From NCBI GenBank assembly GCA_030668065.1, contig DAOUUS010000016.1:1-13833 (forward strand): DNA of 13,833 nt, in the 5' to 3' direction. The translations under genes and the position numbers were made by a program. The notes under the pieces were generated by a model, which was not told where the DNA came from, made no database searches, and saw only the letters and a list, made by a program, of their open reading frames with translations. This DNA comes from Candidatus Methanophagales archaeon. GTDB taxonomy: Archaea; Halobacteriota; Syntropharchaeia; Alkanophagales; Methanospirareceae. Below are positions 1 through 6,089 of the stretch, in pieces (positions within the stretch are counted from its first letter, which is position 1; the number at the start of each line of letters is the position of its first letter).

Positions 1-94
1 CAAGCACTTCGTGCCCACGCTGTCTCAGTTCATTCACTAAATGCGTGCCTATAAAACCACCGCCTCCTGTTACCAATATCTTTTGTGTTTCCAT
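1..94 (-). CDS. NAD-dependent sugar epimerase/dehydratase, N-terminal part (cut by window edge)
   Basis: The first 31 codons of a gene that runs off the left edge. The reading METQKILVTGGGGFIG is the first beta strand plus the glycine-rich GxxGxxG NAD(P)-binding loop of the extended short-chain dehydrogenase family (RmlB/GalE/WcaG type). These enzymes epimerise or dehydrate nucleotide sugars in the cytoplasm for surface glycans. The ATG at 92-94 is supported by a GAGGAG ribosome site about 8 nt upstream on the minus strand. Neighbouring glycosyltransferase remains fit a glycan locus. The exact substrate cannot be told from this piece. Confidence 0.8.
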   Translation of the reverse strand, partial: METQKILVTGGGGFIGTHLVNELRQRGHEVL

Positions 95-126
95 ATTACT
101 CAATCTCCTCTTTGATTCTCGTGCAT

Positions 127-402
127 TTAAATATTACCGTTCCCCCTTCGGTAATAAGGCTTACCGGGATCAACGCACTGCATATACGCATGTTCCGGCT
201 CTTCAGGCGTGGTCAACCCAAGTTTTACCGGGCTCCAGTCATGCTCCAGTATCAAAGCGTAATGAAGCAATGTCGAGAGTGCATGCGTACATAACGCATC
301 TGTCTTCTCCAAAACAATTTCCGGGTCGTCTATCAATATGCTATCCCCGACCTTATACACCGGGCAGTAGCCCCTTATCTCATGAACCACTATCTCCAAC
401 AT
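127..402 (-). CDS. TIGR04076-family small protein
   Basis: A 91-residue protein read from the ATG at 400-402; an in-frame TTG at 415-417 would add five residues. It begins MLEIVVHEIRGYCPVYKVGD, close to the conserved opening of the TIGR04076 family (V-x-E-V-x-G-x-C-x-x-x-x-x-G-D). It ends with an acidic segment and a CVDPGKPY block that resembles the family's C-P-D-P-G end. There are single cysteines near the start and end plus one in the middle; the family's function is unknown to me beyond small cysteine-containing proteins of anaerobes. The ribosome site is weak. It lies just upstream of the epimerase (32 nt gap), so the two may be co-transcribed. Family call moderately sure; role unknown. 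Confidence 0.65.
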   Translation of the reverse strand: MLEIVVHEIRGYCPVYKVGDSILIDDPEIVLEKTDALCTHALSTLLHYALILEHDWSPVKLGLTTPEEPEHAYMQCVDPGKPYYRRGNGNI

Positions 403-417
403 GTTTGTTAGTCCCAA

Positions 418-638
418 AAGTTTCTAAACTAATAAAAGTTTGCATTCAATGTTTGTAGAAAAGAACAGATGCGAATGTGCATGTATACCGATACCGCCGA
501 CTACGGCGGGATAGAGATCGCTTACGACACGTAAGATGTTCATGAATTGATTTATACTCTCTCGAATATAAAAAAGATATTGTTTATATTCTCAAATCAA
601 TTTTTTGGATAGTCCCACCCGACCAAATTTGGTATCCG
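418..638. other. gene-poor stretch with a small hairpin and a degenerate coding trace
   Basis: No convincing gene. A 6-bp perfect inverted repeat CCGCCG-acta-CGGCGG lies at 494-509. On the minus strand near 602-646 there is a short reading like VGLSKKLI followed by a stop, resembling VGLSKKSI in the broken gene at 2799-3298. It begins exactly where the glycosyltransferase fragment to its right stops. The rest is AT-rich with no feature I can support. Confidence 0.4.
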
Positions 639-821
639 TTATTCTATCACTTTCTTCTCGTTATACGTAGGCACGAGGATAGCAACAAACGGTTGAAACG
701 CATATTCTTTATTTCCCGGCTTTGATGTCAGCGCAATAATACCCATCAACAATGGATACCCTACGAACTGCCATATAAGCAAGAACGAAAGGAAGTAAAG
801 TAAAATAAGGATTAGGATCAT
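639..821 (-). pseudogene. family 2 glycosyltransferase, N-terminal 60 codons only
   Basis: The gene starts at ATG 819-821 behind an AAGGTGGGATGAT ribosome site, so the start is original. A hydrophobic segment (residues 1-33) is a membrane anchor of the kind found in processive or membrane GT2 enzymes. It is followed by FVAILVPTYNEKKVIE, the first beta strand of the GT-A fold that binds the nucleotide sugar. The reading stops right there, whereas a whole enzyme has 300 or more residues including a DxD metal site. The sequence after the break resembles part of the unknown gene at 3002-3298. The start overlaps the end of the neighbouring GT fragment by 4 nt (ATGA). It cannot be catalytic. Confidence 0.75.
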
Positions 822-1045
822 CGTATCATCCCACCTTTCGCACCAACATCATTATCAAAGTCATTGACCAAATTCGCCAACCAATTTTTCGCCTGGATGC
901 AACCAGCATCCGTAAAGCCCACAACATGTCCACAGACACGCGGAACTTGCCGTGCTCCACCCACCGTGCCATAATCATCATAACCCCTAGACCGATTTTT
1001 TTTTGTTTCGTTCTTTACTGGGATCACAACGGATATTTTTGGAAT
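818..1045 (-). pseudogene. family 2 glycosyltransferase, internally deleted and truncated
   Basis: Translating from about 1045 gives PKISVVIPVKNE, a textbook GT2 first strand. Then, after only ~20 residues instead of ~70, comes VVGFTDAGCIQAKNWL, the DxD region (VGFTDADC in most relatives; here the second Asp is Gly). The reading ends after DVGAKGG, where relatives continue for another 150-200 residues. The track of homology therefore has an internal deletion, a substituted metal-binding residue and a missing C-terminus. It lies 20 nt after the hicB-like gene and overlaps the next GT start by 4 nt. It is a relic of a surface-sugar transferase and is not expected to be active. Confidence 0.7.
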
Positions 1046-1064
1046 TGTATTCCAAATCCTATGG

Positions 1065-1361
1065 CTAAAGCCTTAACCATTCCTCTCTTGAAATATCTAT
1101 TTCAAAACCAAGCTGAAGTGCAAGAAGGACATTTCCTTCGATAACATCTCTTAAGTTCCCCCTTGCATCCTCAAAAGAGTCTCCTTGTGCGAAAAAACCT
1201 GATGCCGCCGGTACCTTTGCAATAACTACGCCATGCTCATCACGGTAATATTCCGCCTGTTTTAACGCTTCGTCAACGTAATGCGTAAGCGAGAGCACTT
1301 TTACTTTTACCATCACACCTTCTGTTTCAATCCTTCCTTCTTCTCTAATTTGAGTTGCCAT
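1065..1361 (-). CDS. HicB-family antitoxin-like protein (orphan)
   Basis: 98 residues. The core from about residue 38 reads YYRDEHGVVIAKVPAASGFF, then AQGDSFEDARGNLRDVIEG. This is the HicB half-pilot fold: an E/D-x-G-x-x-x-A-x-x-P strand pair followed by a G-x-T/S-x-E-E/D-A helix. HicB proteins bind and silence the HicA mRNA interferase. The ATG at 1359-1361 has a strong AAGGAGGG ribosome site 5-6 nt upstream; an alternative ATG at codon 17 also fits the family start. I found no HicA (double-stranded-RNA-binding-like toxin with a GSHH motif) on either side, so it is either an orphan or a stand-alone HicB-like regulator. No C-terminal ribbon-helix-helix domain is evident. Confidence 0.75.
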   Translation of the reverse strand: MATQIREEGRIETEGVMVKVKVLSLTHYVDEALKQAEYYRDEHGVVIAKVPAASGFFAQGDSFEDARGNLRDVIEGNVLLALQLGFEIDISREEWLRL

Positions 1362-1374
1362 CTGAGCCCTCCTT

Positions 1375-1648
1375 GAATATCTGCTATTACATCCACCTAT
1401 CTGCTTTTCCCCTCTATCAGGAATACTTTCATTCCTACCATCCCCTACGTTATTAATTTCACTATACCCATATAAATGTTGCGATTTCCGTTTAATCGCA
1501 CTCCAGCATCTTCTTAACTCTTTCCTAAAAGCGGGTCACTTCAATGCCAAACTCATCCCACCACGTATAATCTGGAAAACCTCACCCGCAGTTAAAGATT
1601 CCACCCGGTCCGCTGTAAACTTTACCGCTCAATTTTTGATAACATATC
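1375..1648 (-). other. intergenic stretch with decayed coding traces
   Basis: No intact gene in these ~270 bases. On the minus strand, 1491-1582 reads GFPDYTWWDEFGIEVTRF, a stop, then ERVKKMLECD and another stop. A second frame, about 1537-1624, reads VKFTADRVESLTAGEVFQII and on to a stop at 1538. Both look protein-like in composition, but they are interrupted and I cannot assign them to a family. The likeliest reading is the eroded tail of a gene that once followed the epimerase to the right. Confidence 0.3.
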
Positions 1649-1897
1649 CTAAGAGATTTGTGCTGCCGGATTAATAACTATTTCTTTGTCGTTTAATTCG
1701 TCATACCACTCCCCTTTTTCTGCTAAAGCCACGCATTGTGTCTGCACACCATAGCGCTTCGCAAATGCCAAATTGCTTTTGTCGTTATCCAGAACCGTCA
1801 CTTCGCTCATATCATAATTTTCGGAATGGAGTACCCGTACCAGATTTCTGCCTACAAAACCTGCCCCGCCGGGGATTATTATTCTAAACTTTTCCAT
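1649..1897 (-). pseudogene. NAD-dependent epimerase/dehydratase, truncated after 82 residues
   Basis: From ATG 1895-1897 the protein reads MEKFRIIIPGGAGFVGRNLV, with the GxxGxxG dinucleotide loop. It continues with VTVLDNDKSN (the acidic residue after strand 2 that selects NAD) and VINPAAQIS (strand 4, where the NAD-side loop lies). A stop follows at 1649-1651. Complete enzymes have ~310 residues with a YxxxK catalytic pair, which is absent here. No clear ribosome site is seen. An in-frame upstream extension to 1939 is possible but looks unrelated. It is a remnant of a second sugar-nucleotide enzyme alongside the one at the left edge. Confidence 0.75.
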
Positions 1898-1948
1898 GAT
1901 TTGAACCCAAATAAATTTTTGCGTACCACACAATCGCACTTTTCACTT

Positions 1949-2155
1949 TCACTTAATTCTCCTTCGGGTTACCATCTCCAGATATTTCACTGGTGTCATC
2001 TTAAAATAGTTGGCATTAACCATAAAACTATCAATTAATTCAGCTTGTTGCCTGCTCCATACTTCGTTTGGCACGCTCTTAACCCACTTTGCATAATAAT
2101 GAATAAAATCCAGTCGTTCCTTCTGATTTTGCCCCTTATCAAACTTCAATTCCAT
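1949..2155 (-). CDS. small hypothetical protein next to a nucleotidyltransferase
   Basis: 68 residues, charged and probably all helical, beginning MELKFDKGQNQKERLDFI and ending in a basic TRRRIK. ATG 2153-2155 is preceded by GAGGAGAAG, a good ribosome site. The start lies inside the last codons of the frameshifted nucleotidyltransferase (its restored frame ends at 2139), so the two genes were translationally coupled. Such a small partner beside a minimal nucleotidyltransferase recalls two-gene toxin-antitoxin-like pairs (MNT/HEPN, AbiE). However, I see no HEPN RxxxxH motif, so I leave the function open. Confidence 0.6.
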   Translation of the reverse strand: MELKFDKGQNQKERLDFIHYYAKWVKSVPNEVWSRQQAELIDSFMVNANYFKMTPVKYLEMVTRRRIK

Positions 2156-2736
2156 ACTCTTCTCCTCTGACGTTTAGTGCGTTCATAAAGTCCATCAGCC
2201 GATTTACTTCTATCTTTCCTCTAAAAATGTCAGAGATACATTGCATCCTCAATATCCTTATCACCACCTAGATATAACTTGTAAGGTATCTGAAGTTCGA
2301 TTGGAGAAATAAACAAATGCTTTTCTCCCAGAACAACTTCCAACCGGTTATCAATGGCGTAGTTATCAAAATCATCCTTTACAAACTTCAGTTCAATATT
2401 TGGTATTATCGTATCCTCCTTCGCTATTCTCACCCGTAATCCCTCTTCAAGCATTTCATATAAACCATTTACGTCTTCTGGATTTAAAAAATAATAACCC
2501 TCTCTACTGAGTTTCTGGTAAAAAGAAGCGAACGTAGCGCTATCTATATATCTTATTATCGTGTCAATATCCTCAGTGCCTCGTGCCCTACCAAAAAGGA
2601 TTACCACATATCCGCTTACAATCACGTAATCTACATACTCCTCAAGTAATTTCGTAAAATTCAAGACGAATTTATCCAGAGTAGTAATGATCTTGTTCTC
2701 AATTGCTATCTTCCCCTGCACATATTTCAGTTCCAT
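2139..2736 (-). pseudogene. minimal nucleotidyltransferase-like protein, frameshifted near its end
   Basis: The open part (ATG 2734-2736 to stop 2230) carries the nucleotidyltransferase core: VSGYVVILFGRARGTEDIDT, where the R-G-T-x-D-I-D block matches the G-x-x-x-R-x-T-x-D-x-D metal-site region of MNT/AbiEii-type proteins. It ends IEDAMYL and then a stop. If two bases are restored at about 2231, the reading continues as YDIFRGKIEVNRLMDFMNAL and on through VRGEEYGIEV to a stop at 2139-2141, which is the helical tail expected for the family. So it is a gene of ~200 residues broken by a 2-nt loss (or 1-nt gain) next to its C-terminal helix. The catalytic core is intact, so a truncated product could still fold. 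Confidence 0.65.
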
Positions 2737-2798
2737 ACAACGCAACGCCCTTCGCTATTTCATTAGGGCGATACTTCTAAGCACTTTATTCTTACTTC

Positions 2799-3298
2799 TC
2801 ACCGCCCCATCCCCCGCCAGAATACATAATCAGGGTCTTTCAACCAATCCTTTAACCTCGGCGCCCATACAAACACACCATTCTCTTCACTTCTGTTCAG
2901 CATCTCACTCGCTTTAACAAATCCACGAAATATCCTCGTACCTCTCGTCTCCTTTAACCGTCCAACAAGCGCCAAAAGCTTCGCCACACGCACTCCCTTA
3001 ACTATGCTTCCACCGTTTTTGCATACCACATCGCTGCTCTAAAGAGTGCTTTATCTAAGAATCTCTGGTGTCTCCAGTTACCGTTTCTCAATCCTTTCTT
3101 GAAATTTGTGCAGAACTCCTTATAACTTAAGCTTTGCGGTTGCATACAGGTATTCAATGCCGTTCTTAACATATAAAGGGATAGTTTCCTGAATTCTTTA
3201 GTATAAACACCAATTGACTTTTTGGATAGTCCAACCCAAACTTTTATTCCGTTCTCGTACGACATTTTACCGTCACAGAGCAGAGCGACCAAAATCAA
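2799..3298 (-). pseudogene. unknown gene of ~165 residues, split by a frameshift in an A-run
   Basis: Two minus-strand readings join. The first (3298 to 3002, first ATG 3263-3265) contains WVGLSKKSIGVYTKEFRKLS and later LFRAAMWYAK. The second (from ~3020 to 2799) contains NGGSIVKGVRVAKLLALVGR, ETRGTRIFRGFVKASEML and ends PDYVFWRGMGR. Adding one A to the five-A run at 3015-3019 fuses them smoothly as MWYAKNGGSIVKG. A stop lies directly before 3298, so the N-terminus may also be lost. I do not recognise the family. The basic first half and a conserved-looking WAPRLKDWLKDPDYVFW end suggest a real protein. A short fragment of a relative appears near 602-646. Confidence 0.5.
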
Positions 3299-3361
3299 TT
3301 AGAAGTTTGTGATTTCCATCTGCGTCCGATTATCAAATTTTATGCTTTCTTGATTTCTTTT

Positions 3362-3513
3362 TTACAAGTCCATATCCAATTCTCTCAGAGCGGCTTTAAT
3401 CTCTTTAACCTTGATTTCTTCCTTCTTTGCCTTCGCATAAACCGTTAACAAATATACTATATGATTTGATAAGTAGAAGCGGAGAAGATATTGTCCGTAA
3501 TACGGGAAGTAAC
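3362..3513 (-). pseudogene. C-terminal remnant of a RelE/HigB-type toxin
   Basis: The minus strand from about 3513 to the TAA at 3362-3364 reads CYFPYYGQYLLRFYLSNHIV, then YLLTVYAKAKKEEI, KVKEIKAALRELDMDL and stop. The block L-L-x-V-Y-A-K-x-x-K-x-x-I/L is the last strand and helix of RelE-superfamily ribosome-dependent mRNA interferases. No start codon or N-terminal half is visible in any frame upstream, so only about half of the toxin is left. No antitoxin is recognisable beside it. With the lone HicB and the nucleotidyltransferase pair it suggests that the left part collected toxin-antitoxin-type genes that later decayed. Confidence 0.55.
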
Positions 3514-3820
3514 ATGGGCGTGATAAAATAGATTTGAAATAGAAAAGCAGCCGTAACGCTCCATATATACAGCGGCAGCTAGTGTAAAATAGCCAAATTA
3601 AAACCCAAAAAGAGAACCGCTATTATCCCGGATTAGCGGTTTCTGTGCACCCCCAAGAACGGCTTCTAAGTGTGTTTGGCACCTTAACTCCAAACCACAT
3701 ATGAGACCTGCCAGGTGTAAACTCAGGCGAATGTAATCCCGCATAATGCCATATAGGGCTCGTAGCGGAAGGCAATTCATAAGTTGACATCTTTAATAAC
3801 GGTAAAGTATGGAATATGGG
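3514..3820. other. gene-less stretch; one doubtful 60-codon ORF
   Basis: A minus-strand ORF at 3598-3780 (ATG start, no ribosome site) would give a 60-residue protein containing LYGIMRDYIRLSLHLAGLIC and GGAQKPLIRDNSG. I do not recognise it, its composition is unlike the neighbours, and it contains a strong hairpin at its end, so it may be structured non-coding or repeat-derived DNA. The rest of the stretch holds no supported gene. Confidence 0.3.
3615..3641. repeat. 8-bp perfect inverted repeat (hairpin)
   Basis: AACCGCTA at 3615-3622 pairs with TAGCGGTT at 3634-3641 around an 11-nt loop. There is no T-run directly after it on either strand, so it is not a typical terminator. It lies at the end of the doubtful ORF. 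Confidence 0.5.
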
Positions 3821-3881
3821 ATATTTTTAAGTGACAAATAAATTGTCTTTTTAATTAACAAAGATTTTAAAAAAGGAGGAT
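3821..3881 (+). promoter_or_regulatory. likely promoter and ribosome site of the thioredoxin pair
   Basis: An AT-rich TATA-like block GATATTTTTAAG (3820-3831) lies ~55 nt before the start at 3885. A strong AAAGGAGG ribosome site (3872-3879) sits 5 nt before the ATG. The TATA call is by eye and tentative; the ribosome site is clear and decides the start. Confidence 0.5.
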
Positions 3882-3884
3882 ATT

Positions 3885-4268
3885 ATGGAAAATGTAGATA
3901 TGGAAAACGTAGTCATTGCAGGGTCGGGTCCTGCTGGCTTGACGGCCGCTATAGATACGGCACGCTCAGGGCTTAACCCGCGGGTGTTAGGATGGTTCGT
4001 ATCGGGCGGCCAGTTGATAGTCCCCCCTGAGATGGAGAACTATCCAGGTTTTCCCGAACCGGTCTCAGACATGGAACTTATGGACAGGTTCCGGAAACAG
4101 ACAGAACAGTTCGGGGCACGTTTCAAAACGGAAGCCTTCAAAGAGCTGGTTGAGACGGATAATTGTGATCCGGTTTACAAACAAGCGGTTGTGGCTGCAG
4201 GACAGGGATACATGGCTGCTATGGATGTTGAACAATATATATATTCAAAGGAGGAAGTAAGATGCTGA
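3885..4268 (+). pseudogene. thioredoxin-reductase-like protein with its central domain deleted
   Basis: 127 residues instead of ~310. Residues 8-20 give VIAGSGPAGLTAA, the FAD-binding Rossmann loop, followed by GGQLIVPPEMENYPGFPE as in TrxB. Homology holds to about residue 92, then jumps directly to CDPVYKQAVVAAGQGYMAAM, which is the last FAD-binding segment (relatives have GDV-x-D-x-x-Y-R-Q-A-x-x-A-A-G-x-G). The missing ~190 residues hold the redox CxxC and the NADPH domain, so it cannot reduce thioredoxin. The deletion keeps the frame, and the end still overlaps the thioredoxin gene by 7 nt with a GGAGG site inside. The start has a perfect ribosome site and an internal near-repeat of the first five codons. 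It could be decay or an assembly collapse; a working mini-flavoprotein is less likely. Confidence 0.8.
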
Positions 4269-4612
4269 ACACAAATCTCAAACATCTGGAAACGGAACAA
4301 GAGGTTAAGGAAGTCCTGGAAAACAATGAAAATGTCATGGTTTGCTGTGGCAGAATGGGACCGATGTGCGTCCCCGTCTTTAGTGTTATGGTAGAATTGG
4401 AACCGACATATCCGCATATCACATTCCGCGACCAGGATTTTGACATCCCCGCGGCAGACTTTATCAGAAATTTGCCTGAATGTGGATTGTTCCGGGGATT
4501 GCCATTCACGGTCTATTTCAAGAATGGTGAAGTCGTAGCGGCCACAAGCAGCATACAAAGCAAGGATCAGGTGATGGAAATCCTGGACAGGGAGTTCGGT
4601 AAGCAATCGTGA
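4262..4612 (+). CDS. thioredoxin-fold protein with an unusual cysteine motif
   Basis: 116 residues. The thioredoxin fold is recognisable from the helix-strand start, the cysteine motif, TFRDQDFD (strand 3) and GLPFTVYFKNGEVV, where the cis-proline precedes strand 4. The usual WCGPC site is replaced by VCCGRMGPMC: cysteines 28, 29 and 36 with GP in between. Variants like this are known to me from anaerobes beside a dedicated TrxB, so the pair would pass electrons from NADPH or another donor to disulfides in the cytoplasm. Here the TrxB partner is broken, so the electron source is unclear. The AAGGAGGAAG site 4-13 nt upstream supports ATG 4262, and translation is coupled to the upstream frame. 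Confidence 0.75.
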   Translation: MLNTNLKHLETEQEVKEVLENNENVMVCCGRMGPMCVPVFSVMVELEPTYPHITFRDQDFDIPAADFIRNLPECGLFRGLPFTVYFKNGEVVAATSSIQSKDQVMEILDREFGKQS

Positions 4613-4879
4613 GAATATTGACTCTGGTGCCGATTAATGGCGAATGATAAGTTGATTGTCATGGTTACAGGCAAACAGGTTTGAGCCGCGGGTCAATCGG
4701 TAGACGGAACAGGTGAGCTTAACGTTGGATCAGGTAATAAATGAAACAAGCGCTTTTCCTGAGACAGATAGCTCAATAGTCGCTACGCTCTTCGACCTTC
4801 CGCATCTTCGTCTTTGGCGAATGTCGCATATACCGGGGATATTATACGCACTACCATCGCTATATTTAAAAACAAAAAA
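4613..4879 (+). other. intergenic stretch with a TGA-interrupted small ORF
   Basis: No intact gene. ATG 4637-4639, with GGTG 7 nt upstream, reads MANDKLIVMVTGKQV to TGA 4682-4684. The same frame continues AAGQSVDGTGELNVGSGNK to TGA 4742-4744. It may be the relic of a third member of the thioredoxin group (the start resembles small redox proteins), or chance. Two AT-rich blocks that could serve as TATA boxes for the next gene lie at 4840-4848 and 4859-4870. Confidence 0.3.
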
Positions 4880-5725
4880 ATGAGAACATATCTAGACTGT
4901 ATCCCCTGTTTCTTTAGTCAAGCACTCCGTGCAGGGCGGATAGCAACGGGTGATGAAACAAAACTAAAAGAGCTCCTGGATGAAATAGGGCTTATGCTAA
5001 GAGATATACCACTTGAAAGCAGCCCACCGGAAACGGGAATGCGAATATACGAGCAAGTAAGGGCAATTACGGGCGTATTTGATCCGTACAAAGAACTAAA
5101 AAGGGCGAGCACCGAGGAAGCATTGGCATTATATCCCGCTTTGAAGAAAAAAGTAGAAAAGTCGAATGACAAGCTCCTTACCGCGATACGAATCGCAATT
5201 GCGGGTAACGTGATAGACTTTGGCGTGAATAGAAACTTCAATATCGAAGAGGAAATAGCTAAAGTACTCAAAAATGATTTCGCTATATTCGATTACGACA
5301 AATTTAAGGATCTGTTAGATAAAACCGATGATATTCTGTATATCGGCGACAATGCGGGTGAATCGGTCTTCGATAGAATTTTAATAGAGACAATGAAAAA
5401 GCCCGTAATATATGTGGTTCGGGAGACACCCGTTATAAATGACGTAACGTATGAAGATGCCTTACAAGCGGGAATTGATAAAGTTGCACCTATAATATCG
5501 TCAGGGACAAGTGCACCGGGAACAGTTCTTGAAACATGCAATGCTGAATTCAAAGAGGTATATAAGAACTCGAATTTTGTGATCAGTAAGGGTCAGGGCA
5601 ATTATGAGGGGCTTTCTGATGAGAAACAGCCTATATTTTTCTTGCTAATGGCAAAGTGCTGGGTTATTGCTAATGATATTGGAGTTAACGAAGGAGATAT
5701 TATACTGAAAGGGATAAACGTCTAA
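4880..5725 (+). CDS. DUF89 family protein (ARMT1-like metal-dependent phosphatase)
   Basis: 281 residues from ATG 4880-4882, which gives MRTYLDCIPCFFSQALRAGR, the normal opening of archaeal DUF89 proteins (D-C-x-x-C-x-x-x-Q-A). A TTG start 66 nt upstream is open but does not look family-like. Key blocks are: GDNAGE at 156-161 (metal-binding Asp and Asn), RETPVINDVTYEDA from 181 and KGQGNYEGL from 237. All are hallmarks of the DUF89/damage-control phosphatase fold, which removes phosphate from harmful or misplaced phosphometabolites using Mn, Co or Ni. The natural substrate in archaea is not established. No ribosome site is visible (AACAAAAAAATG), so translation may be leaderless or weak. All core residues are in place, so I regard it as intact. 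Confidence 0.88.
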   Translation: MRTYLDCIPCFFSQALRAGRIATGDETKLKELLDEIGLMLRDIPLESSPPETGMRIYEQVRAITGVFDPYKELKRASTEEALALYPALKKKVEKSNDKLLTAIRIAIAGNVIDFGVNRNFNIEEEIAKVLKNDFAIFDYDKFKDLLDKTDDILYIGDNAGESVFDRILIETMKKPVIYVVRETPVINDVTYEDALQAGIDKVAPIISSGTSAPGTVLETCNAEFKEVYKNSNFVISKGQGNYEGLSDEKQPIFFLLMAKCWVIANDIGVNEGDIILKGINV

Positions 5726-5760
5726 AAATTTAACGTGCAATGTGAATACATATTCATATG
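5724..5760 (+). promoter_or_regulatory. promoter and near-palindromic operator of the DUF134 gene
   Basis: A TATA-like AAAAATTTA (5724-5732) is followed 10 nt later by TGAATACATATTCA (5743-5756), palindromic except for the central pair, then ATATG up to the GTG start at 5760. A transcript starting ~25 nt after the TATA would have almost no leader. The same element, as a perfect palindrome, lies at the promoter of the next operon (6208-6227). Likely the binding site of the DUF134 protein itself (inference). Confidence 0.55.
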
Positions 5761-5996
5761 TGCCAGGGCGGGAACGGTGCAGGTGCGTAGACGTCCAGCC
5801 AAATTTACGCCTCTTCGAGCCACGGCGGGGAGCGAGAACGCCTAATCCCGAGGTGTATGAAAGATTGATATTGAAAGTGGAAGGACAGGAGAGCATAAGG
5901 CTGAAAGATTATCAGCAACTGAGTCAGGAAGAAGCAGCGAATAAATTAGGCGTTTCGCAACCTACATGCCATCGAATAGTGAGCAAAGCACATTAA
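5760..5996 (+). CDS. DUF134 (UPF0251) helix-turn-helix regulator, premature stop near the C-terminus
   Basis: Starting at GTG 5760 gives (M)PGRERCRCVDVQPNLRLFEP, the typical DUF134 opening. It is followed by LKVEGQESIRLKDYQQLSQE (relatives: L-T-x-E-E-x-E-A-x-R-L-x-D) and the helix-turn-helix EEAANKLGVSQPTCHRIV. TAA at 5994-5996 ends the 78-residue product, but the same frame continues RLAEAFVDGKAIRI, exactly the family tail, to a stop at 6078-6080. So one base change (probably AAA to TAA) removed the last ~16 conserved residues, while the DNA-reading helix is intact. DUF134 genes often stand beside NifX/ferredoxin-ATPase clusters, as here, and a matching palindrome sits at its own start and at the cluster promoter. 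Function as a regulator is inferred. Confidence 0.8.
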   Translation: MPGRERCRCVDVQPNLRLFEPRRGARTPNPEVYERLILKVEGQESIRLKDYQQLSQEEAANKLGVSQPTCHRIVSKAH

Positions 5997-6089
5997 AGAC
6001 TAGCAGAAGCTTTTGTTGATGGGAAAGCTATAAGGATAATTTTAGAGCATTATCTGTCCTTCTTTTTCGCCCAATTTTGAATTGTTGGA

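Noticed and set aside
45..458. 137-codon plus-strand ORF
   Set aside because: It lies opposite the epimerase start and the TIGR04076 gene, which have family motifs and ribosome sites; composition is not protein-like.
494..509. CCGCCG/CGGCGG hairpin as a terminator
   Set aside because: No T-run follows on either strand and it is not placed right after a gene end.
4175..4606. 143-codon minus-strand ORF
   Set aside because: Antisense to the well-supported thioredoxin gene; no motif.
4814..4879. Upstream TTG start for the DUF89 protein
   Set aside because: The added 22 residues do not resemble the family, whose start fits the ATG at 4880.
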